Part shown: piece by piece, positions 56,001 through 63,329 of the stretch
How positions within the stretch are numbered: the first letter of the stretch is position 1
How the letters are laid out: the number at the start of each line of letters is the position of its first letter
NCBI GenBank assembly: GCA_015852425.1
Contig: JAAAIG010000101.1
Location: forward strand, 4,660-67,988
Length of the DNA: 63,329 bases
Reading direction: 5' to 3'
Source: Gryganskiella cystojenkinii
Taxonomy: Eukaryota > Mortierellomycota > Mortierellomycetes > Mortierellales > Mortierellaceae
Position numbers and translations under genes: made by a program
Notes under the pieces: generated by a model
Database searches by the model: none
What the model was told of the DNA's origin: nothing
The model's input: the letters and a program-made list of their open reading frames with translations, nothing else

Positions 56001-59000
56001 GAACCCGTTGTGTGGTCAGAGTCGTATTCGAGTCGCAGTGGCGTCCTAGGAGGATATTGGTAGCCTCGAACCTGTTTTTGCTTTAGATCATCTTCCAGAT
56101 CCGAATCGGACATCACCCTATCTGTCGACTTCTTCCGACTAAAGGACCTGGGTCCCCAGCAGTCTGAATCGCTGTCTGTGGTATAATAGTTTTCTTGGTC
56201 GGATGCCAGCACTCGGGCAAGTCGAGATTTCGGCGATCCTTGAGGAGAGCTCTTGAACATTTGACCGCTGAGAACGTACACCGAATGGTGTCTCTGGTAG
56301 GATGACGGAGAAGACGCCATGGATGACGATCTCCTTCCTGTCGGAATATCCGTGGGTAAGCTTGTACTGGGGACAGAATAAGACGAAGGAATGTTCACCG
56401 CCATTGGAGACATTGGTGGTGACAAATCCTGCTCCTCCAGCTGTGATTTCTGCGAGTCTGTCGATTTGTTAAGTCGCCGCTGCCGCTGTCTCGCCTGAGC
56501 ACGTCCTTGAGAAGACGCATGAAGATGAACAGGTAGATGTTGTTGCTGCTGATATCGCGGCTGATTCCCAGAGGACCAAGCTGGAGCAGAAAGGGCCATC
56601 CCTGAAGATTCTGCAGAGGATGTGGTAAGAGGCTGAGGAACGGGGAGTCCTCGGTCGGCTTGTTGTTCCCGACGATGAGGACTCTGTTGTCGATGTTGGG
56701 ATAAAGATGACGAGTACTTGGGATGAGATTCAGTATTTTCTACCCCTGATCCTGTGGGACCAGCACTAGAACCGTTACTGTCAACAGAGGATCGACTCTG
56801 AATAGCCAGTGAACGTTGAAGGAAGCTCGAGGTCACTGTTCGCTGATGCTCCTCAAGACAGTCTCCTTCTCTGTCATCGCCCGATTCATCAGGGCTCTCC
56901 GCGTCCATCATGTCGTAACTCTTCTTTCTTGAGACGACATAACTGGCTGTCTGCTGTTGTTGCTCATCGGGGTTTAAATTCTCTGAAGAGGACTTTGCAT
57001 CAGCGTTCACCTCGGGATTGAAGACGTTGGAAAGTGGAGACTGAATTTTCTCTTGGTTGGATAGAGATCTCCTGAGTCGCGCTTTCCAATTGATGCTCGA
57101 GTGAGGGGATGAACTTGACGAAGAGCACGACATAAGTGGAGATCCAGAGATGGGGGATGGAGACCCAGAGTCACTCGAAAGGCTGGGGCTGTATTGGTGT
57201 TGCGAGTGATGAGGATGAGGAGAATGTTGATCCAGACTGGACGTGTTCAGCTTAATGTTGACAGGCGACAAGCGGAGTCGAGCTCCAGCAGACTGACCAA
57301 GGGAGCCCTTCTTGACGTGCAGGGTAGTGTAAGGTCTAGAGTCGGAAGGACTGCTATTATTATTGCCGCTGTTGCCGTTGTCCACGTTATCGTCGTGTCC
57401 ATATGAATTGGAACCTGAAAGCGTGGAAGCGTCGCTAGTACTGGGTTTGAAATGGTGCCATGAATTGCCGCAAGAATTATCTTTATGTCGGTCCAGCGAT
57501 GCTGAGCAAGATAAACTTGAGGAGGGAGAAGGGGCTGCATTTGCAGCGGGAGTTGCTGTCTGCGAAGGCGACTGACTCGAATGGACACGGGATGAAGACA
57601 CACCACTGCCATCCGCAGCGTTAACCGAAGCAGTAAGCAGAGAAGTCGGAGTTGCTTTGTGTGAGATGGTTGCCATTGATGATGAGGTGGACAGCGAGGT
57701 TGAAAGTGCGGTCGAGGAATGTATATCTGTTGTTACTGTAGTTGCGTGAGCAGTAGCTACGACAGGACTTATGGGCGCGCCACTGTTGCCAGCACTGCTG
57801 CTTGTGTGTGATCCGCTACTGCTGCTGTTTCCTATGGTTCCTCCACTTCCTCCAGGGTTATTGGACACCTTAAGTTGAGTAAGGAGCAATGATCTGTAAG
57901 CCGACAAACTGATATCGGCTCGGATCTGCTCGATATCCTCGGGGGTCGAGACTCCCGTTGCCGTCGACATCGACGACGAGGCTAGCCAGAGGTTTTTTTC
58001 GGAAGAGATCGCGGTGCTGGGTTGGGTAGAAGATGGCGACAGTAGTAATGGTGCGGATGTTGGTGTCGATCCTGCTCCTGGTCCAGGTCCGAGCAGAGGT
58101 CCTTTGGCTGTCCGAAGTGACATGCTGTTGCTACGTGCAGTCCTAGGTGTTGGTGGTAGAGCTGCATTAGGAACACTTGCAGTACTTGCCAAGGATGACA
58201 GCGTCGGACCTAATTATTTTGATTTTGTTTGTAAGTTGAACGAATTGTATGGTTATTGTCTACTCAATGCATACATATGCGCATAAGTTTATGGTTATAC
58301 CGCTACATTCCTGCTCATTTTGCCGCATAAATCAAGATGCATTTATGCCGACTGATTTTGAGGAGTGTCCAATCTGCCTCAATAGAAACCATCCCTTATC
58401 ACGATCTCCTTGTCGATGAGTGAGTCTCTTACCAGTCCCGCTGTCGACGTTTCTCTGGTTCATCTCTATTTGCATGCGTAGAGCCTGCCTCGTCTGTTCT
58501 TCAGGTAGAAACTCGATCAATGCAGGTAAGGTCGCTCTCCGTCGACTCGTTGGGGATGTGGAGGTTGCTGGAGTTTTTGCGACGAAGTCCAAGGGAGCAT
58601 CCTGATTAAGCGGCTTTAACACTATGGAGGTCGCAACCGGGGATGCAACGGGGATCGACTTTGTACTCGACTCTGCTCCTGATCCTTGATCTCCGCCCGA
58701 TCCTCTTGATATTGGTGACGATCCTAGCCTTATCGAAGTTGTTGAGCTCATTGGTGATGTCGGCGTCGTCTTTTCCACTGTTTCTGCTACTGAGATGCTT
58801 GTGACTAATCTCTTTCCCTTTTCGGCAAGGTTATTGGCAGGTAATGACGATGTCCTCTTGTGGATCAGATGTTGGACAGGACTCTTTGGTGATACTCCTG
58901 CCTTGGCTATGAATAATGTAGTGGGTGATTTTGACGCCGGAGATGTCGGTGATGCAGATACTGAGGGTGAGGCGGGCGAAGAAGGTAAGGGTGACGGTGA

Positions 59001-60161
59001 TAAGGATGATAATGCCAATGGTTCTTTGCCTTTGGAAAAAGTCGAGAACGAACCGATAGTACTTGTAATGGCGGGCACGGTAGAGTGTCTCTTGTGGGAG
59101 TTGTGGTTGTTATTGTTGTTGTTGGCGGTTTTCTTTTTGTTATTGCTGCTGTTGTACATGGAGACGGTGTCCGTTGATGTTGGTGATTGTTGCTTGGAAG
59201 AGGAAGAAGACGTAGGTGAGGAAGAAGACAAGGATGTCGACAAGTGAAAACGACTTGGAAAGAAGAAAAAATGTTTCCCACCGCTGCTGCTGTTGCTGCT
59301 GCTACTATTGTTGTTGTTGTTTCGAGCCCCTTGCTGGTCACTGTTGGGACGAGCTGTTAAGGTTGATATGATGGACCCATGTTCGATCCCGCTGCTACTG
59401 TTCCCCCTAGGCCGACCTGCAGTAAAAGCAGGCAAGGAAACCGAGGCTGACATAGAGAAAGATGCGCTGTGTCTCTTTTTCTTACTTAAGTCTTTCTCCT
59501 TGTCCTGGTCCTTCTCCTTGCCTCTGTCCTTGGTGTCTTTATCCCTCTCTCTGTCCTTGTCCTTGGCATGATGGCTATTCTTATCCTTTGACTGCAATTG
59601 TGGATGTGAATGTGATGGCTGTGGCTGCGGCGATATAAACTGTTTTGAAGACCGCTTAACTCCTGATCCCGATCGGTTGACTCCACCACCACTACTGCTG
59701 CTAGTATTGGTAGTGGTATTAGACCTTGTGCCTGAAGATGACGGTATCGTTGTTGCCATACTTGCAGCAAACGTCGACGGTGCTGAAGGAGAGGACTGCA
59801 GTGGATATTGCTGCAGAGAAAACGTAGCGACCTTTGGTGTTGTTGCTGGTGTAGAATGAGCAGACGAGTTTAAAGAAGAGGGCCAGACAAGACCAACAAG
59901 ACTATTCCGTCGATCACGCCAGGTCAAAGGCTTTGGTCGAGGTTGTCGTTCCAGTGGAGAAGACACAAGAGACGCAGCTGACGCCGTTGTCGCTGTTGTT
60001 GTTTTTAGAGTAAAATTGGTGTTGCTAGTGTTATTCTGGTCACTGGATGGCGCCAAAGATATTGAAGGCGTTGTTGAGTATGAAGACGAAGAAGTGGAAG
60101 TAGGAGGAGCTGGTGGTGGAGAGCCAGGTGTGTCTGTAGGAGAAGAGTCTGAGCGGCGCAT
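47093..60161 (-). CDS. RIM15: Giant Rim15/Greatwall/MAST-type serine/threonine kinase
   Basis: Eight exons on the minus strand: 60161-58433, 58209-54962, 54861-53607, 53514-52525, 52436-51866, 51764-50878, 50794-50588, 50487-47093; 4,093 residues, all phases consistent. Residues 1-1550 are Ser/Asn/Pro-rich disorder. A conserved helical block lies near 1560-1660 ([18 protein letters not shown]). A zinc-finger-like [21 protein letters not shown] with a coiled helix sits near 2085-2200, as in Rim15 and plant IRE kinases. The kinase (about 2585-2950) has [27 protein letters not shown] and DFGLS, then an insert of about 95 residues before [13 protein letters not shown], the split activation segment of the Rim15/Greatwall group. 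The AGC-type tail passes through [12 protein letters not shown] into about 1,100 disordered residues. No receiver domain is visible at the C-terminus. In yeast Rim15 acts downstream of TORC1, PKA and Sch9 in quiescence entry, targeting Igo1/2. Confidence 0.86.
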
Positions 60162-63100
60162 TGTTGGTTCACGTTGTCAGTCGGTGCAAGTTTGTATCCT
60201 GTCCGATCTATACGAAAACAGAGAAGGAAAAAAGAGTCAGGACGGTGTACGAGAGAGAGAGGAGAGGGGGTGCAAGGTCAGACGAGAGAGAGAGAAAGAG
60301 AGAGAGAGAGATAAAGAAGAAGGAGGGGGTATGAGAAGAAAGACAGTAAAGAAAGGAAAGAGAGAAAGAAGGAAAGGAAGGGAAAGGGTTCAGGTTCCGG
60401 TTGGTGGGTGGGCAGTCTAGGGACTTTCAATAGAATGATAAAAAAAAAGGTTTTGGGTTCCCAATGGAGAACGCGATCAATCGTCCATTGAACACGCGTA
60501 TCAAAAACTGATGTCCGATGCCAGCCGTCGGCGTATATGAACAAAACGTAATTGAACCAATGACAATTTGACCAATGACCGATCGTCATCGACAACTTGT
60601 ATCGAATGAACAAAAGCGGACAAAAAAGAAAAAAAAAGAAAACTCACTCAAAGGTTGTTATGGCTAAAGAAAATAAAGGAGGAGAGCAGAAAAGTAAGAG
60701 AGGGAGATCAACAATAGAGAAAGTGAGAACAGCGCAGAAAGACACAGCGAGTGATGGAGAGAGAAAAGAGACAAAAGAAGAGCAATTTTCAACCGGTAGA
60801 ATGAAAGCAAGAAAGAAAGAAAAGGCAAAGGAGGAGAGAAGGGAAGGGACATTTGTTCAGGAGGAGGAGTAAGAGGAGGCAAAGAAAAATGACGGACGAA
60901 GAGCCAAGAAGGCAGACCACCGAAGCAGCGACCATGGGGCTATTTTGATGTCTTTTGTTCCCGAATGTTTGCAAGAACGTTTTAAAAAGAACCCAACAAA
61001 CGAAAGGCAAGCATGCAGGCCTCTCTCCCTCTCTCCCTCCCTCTCTCTTGGGATAAAAATATACATATAAATATGTGTATGCAAGACGTTTGTTTTGCTG
61101 GTTATTTTTGTACGTTGAGAGTTGAAGCAATGAAGAATGCAAGAAGAGAGTTCAATTGCCTCGGGAAGATCCAATGCAAAAAAAGGATATGAAAAAAGAA
61201 AAAAGGGAGGAGAAATGAATTGTAAGCGTGTCTATGTGGTGTGGTATGCTGCTGGAATAGTTAACAAGGGCAAGGTCGTACAGACTTGGAAACTGGGAGG
61301 CGAAGAGCGATCAAGAAACGGAGGAGAGAGGGGGGGGGGGGGGAGAGTGAGAAAGGAAGAGACTGTTGAACACTTGGAAAAAGAAAAAACGTGAGGATGT
61401 TGATGTCGACACCGACGAGGTCGGTTTTAAGATCAGAGCTGAAAAACGAGTGCAAGAAGTAGGCAGGATAGAAAACTGAGCGGGCCGAGGCAAGAAAAAA
61501 AAGCGAAGGGAGTGTCGTGCAATTGAGTGCTGGGGATGAGATCGGATACCAGTGCGAATATCGGCCTTTAGTTTTAAATATATTCAGTTCGTGGATTTGC
61601 TGTCTGAACAGACGAAGACAAGGTAGTGAACAGTGGTTCGGCGGGTTGACGAGGAAAAGAGATCAAGCAGAGTGAGGTGTTGACAGTGAAGCTGGGAAGT
61701 AAAAATCGGAACAGCGGAAGGAAGGAACGAAAGAAGGAAAGAGAGGGGACAGTTGAGTGAAATCGAAGAGAAATGAAAAAGATTGAAAAAGGGGGCAAAG
61801 AAAAAGGAAAGAAAACGTTTTTTTTTTTGGCCTATTCTTCCTCTCTTTTACCTTTCTGCTGGACTATCGAATTGCAGACGTTGTCGTTGAGGTGCGAACA
61901 CTTTCACTGGGCCAACAAAGAAAGGTGTTTGTTGAGGAGATAGACGAGAAATGACCAATACATTTTGGCAATGCAGGCCTATGGTCCTCGTCTGCTTCCA
62001 TGTGCACGTCAATTGTACCGCTCTGCGGAGGCAAAAAAAGGAAGGGGAACCAAAGAGAAGGAGAGAAAGATGGGCAGGGGGACAATCGTGCAAGGACCTC
62101 GATGGCCACAAAGCCACGGATCAAAATCGACCTTTGTCTTCCTTTTTTCTTTACTTTTCTTTTGGCTTTTGTTGCGCTTTAAGATTGCTTTGACGAGATG
62201 CAAGGCAATGGAGTTGATGACCGGATAAGAAGAACGAGATAAAAAGCAAAAAAAGTAAAGAAAAGAAGGGAATGATTGAGAAAATGGCAGTAATAATGTC
62301 CTTATGTGTGGAGGAGAAGCAGCAGCACAGATGACAAATTGGGAGATGACTGTTTTTCACTCTCTCAGTCTTGCTGTCGTTGCACACAAACATCGCAACG
62401 GAACTCTCCAAGACAAGGTCCAGCAATGCCGCCAATCTTGTCACGCCCATGCGCATTGATGTTGTCCCATGTGCTGTCCCTGTCCCCTTTTAACTAGGTG
62501 GACTGTGCACAGGAGGAAGGGAATCGTGCAACTTCAAAAAATGCACAAGATAACAGACCCGGGACACTGAAAGAGCCGAGGACCCTCCATGTCGCAATGA
62601 GATATACAAAGAGATAACAATCGACAGTCGTCATATAACTTCCTTATCTGTTTCCAGTACCGACAATATCAATCCTCCACGAAGGGCCACCACAGTGATT
62701 TGCACATTGTGGTAACTTGACTTTAATTGGAGAAAAAAAAGGGGTACGAGTGAAGCAGCACTGCGAAGGTGAAAGAAAAGGCTGAGATGCGAATCAGTAC
62801 TCGGCAAGAGGCAAGTAATGTACTGTACTCTGTGGTGCACAGCAACTTTGGAACGTTAGAAGCCAGTAGTAACATTGATAATAATGAAATAAAAACATGG
62901 TCTCCGTGGTGGTTGAGAACGCAATGACCTACCAGACAAGGAGTCAAAGTGAAGGGGCAGAGAAGAATTGTGAGAACGGGGCTGGGTCAATTTGAGTGGA
63001 AATACTATTCATTTTCTCTCACCTCCTTGCAACCCTGTCTGTGGACTCTTTCCAGAACCAGTGGCCCGTTCCTCTCAAGTGATCAACTGGCTCGCACTTT

Positions 63101-63329
63101 CATTTTCATGCAATCGACAATGATTAATAAATTCCAGAGCTATCATTGGTCTGATGGACGCGTCTCCTCTCCTGCTATTCATGATGAATATGAGAGAGCA
63201 AAGTGCAAAAAACAGGGCTAAAAAAAAGAATGGCATGACAGACTCAACCCAACCCGACCCAATCAGTCTATTGTCTGGACTACACTGTCTTTTTTTCTTT
63301 CGTCGCAAGTTTTTTTTTTTTTTTTTTTT
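60162..63329. other. 3.2 kb upstream of the kinase gene, purine-rich, no convincing gene
   Basis: Positions 60230-60380 are GA repeats (AGAGAGAGAGAG) that would fall in the kinase leader; 61015-61050 are CT repeats; 61331-61345 is a G run; 61700-61815 is almost pure purine. Open frames here are low-complexity artefacts of these tracts, with no domain, signal or consistent splice structure. The sequence ends in a T run (63309-63329), possibly a contig edge. I found no tRNA-like pattern by eye. Part of it probably serves as a long promoter or untranslated leader. Confidence 0.5.

Noticed and set aside
60597..63308. Many short ORFs on both strands in the right-end region
   Set aside because: They consist of Lys/Glu/Arg or Ser/Leu/Phe low complexity from purine/pyrimidine tracts, with no domain or splice support.
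1..63329. CRISPR arrays, operons, bacterial elements, rRNA or tRNA genes
   Set aside because: No regular spaced repeats, ribosome-binding sites or RNA gene patterns found by eye; the gene structures are eukaryotic.

Overview
The window is nuclear DNA of a filamentous fungus. Genes are rich in short GT-AG introns with fungal-type donors (GTAAGT, GTATGT) and CTAAC-type branch points. The gene set (several F-box/LRR proteins, Argonaute, a Treslin-type replication factor, a Rim15-type kinase, FNIP, TEL2, a FIT family protein) and the low-complexity Ser/Gln/Asn tracts point to an early-diverging fungus, most likely Mucoromycota/Mortierellomycotina; the taxon is an inference. There are two assembly gaps (10 N at 22537-22546, 98 N at 34355-34452). 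I assigned exon boundaries by hand from splice signals, reading-frame phase and conserved motifs.

Layout, left to right: a 150-bp direct repeat and a TATA box lead into a secreted metallo-beta-lactamase-fold hydrolase (623-1713, +). Then come 1.1 kb of non-coding sequence with a possible retroelement relic, and two convergent F-box/LRR paralogues (2875-4914 +; 5200-7869 -). Next are the spliceosomal FHA protein SNIP1/Pml1 (8313-9664 +), a FIT/Scs3 ER lipid protein (9741-10844 -), a PUF60-type splicing factor (11166-13569 -), mitochondrial elongation factor P (13879-15041 +), a mitochondrial carrier (15339-16833 +) and a Treslin/Sld3-like replication initiator (17015-21894 -).

The middle holds a third F-box protein (22737-25087 +), TEL2/TELO2 (25235-29034 -), a FYVE-armadillo-coiled-coil protein (29627-34901 +, interrupted by the gap), a small Josephin deubiquitinase (35296-36461 +) and a slicer-competent Argonaute (36951-39955 +). 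The right end carries a folliculin-interacting protein homologue (40297-44565 -), a fourth F-box protein (44960-46873 +), a Rim15/Greatwall-type kinase of about 4,090 residues (47093-60161 -) and 3.2 kb of purine-rich sequence without a convincing gene.

There are no operons; genes are independent and often divergently paired. The most unusual pattern is a series of micro-exons (13, 17, 18, 27 and 35 nt) in five unrelated genes, each encoding a structurally critical motif. Two divergent promoters (Treslin/F-box and TEL2/FYVE-ARM) share two 14-15 nt E-box-like elements in swapped order. Three genes (TEL2, FNIP, Rim15-type kinase) belong to TOR/nutrient signalling, but nothing in the sequence shows that their proximity is functional.
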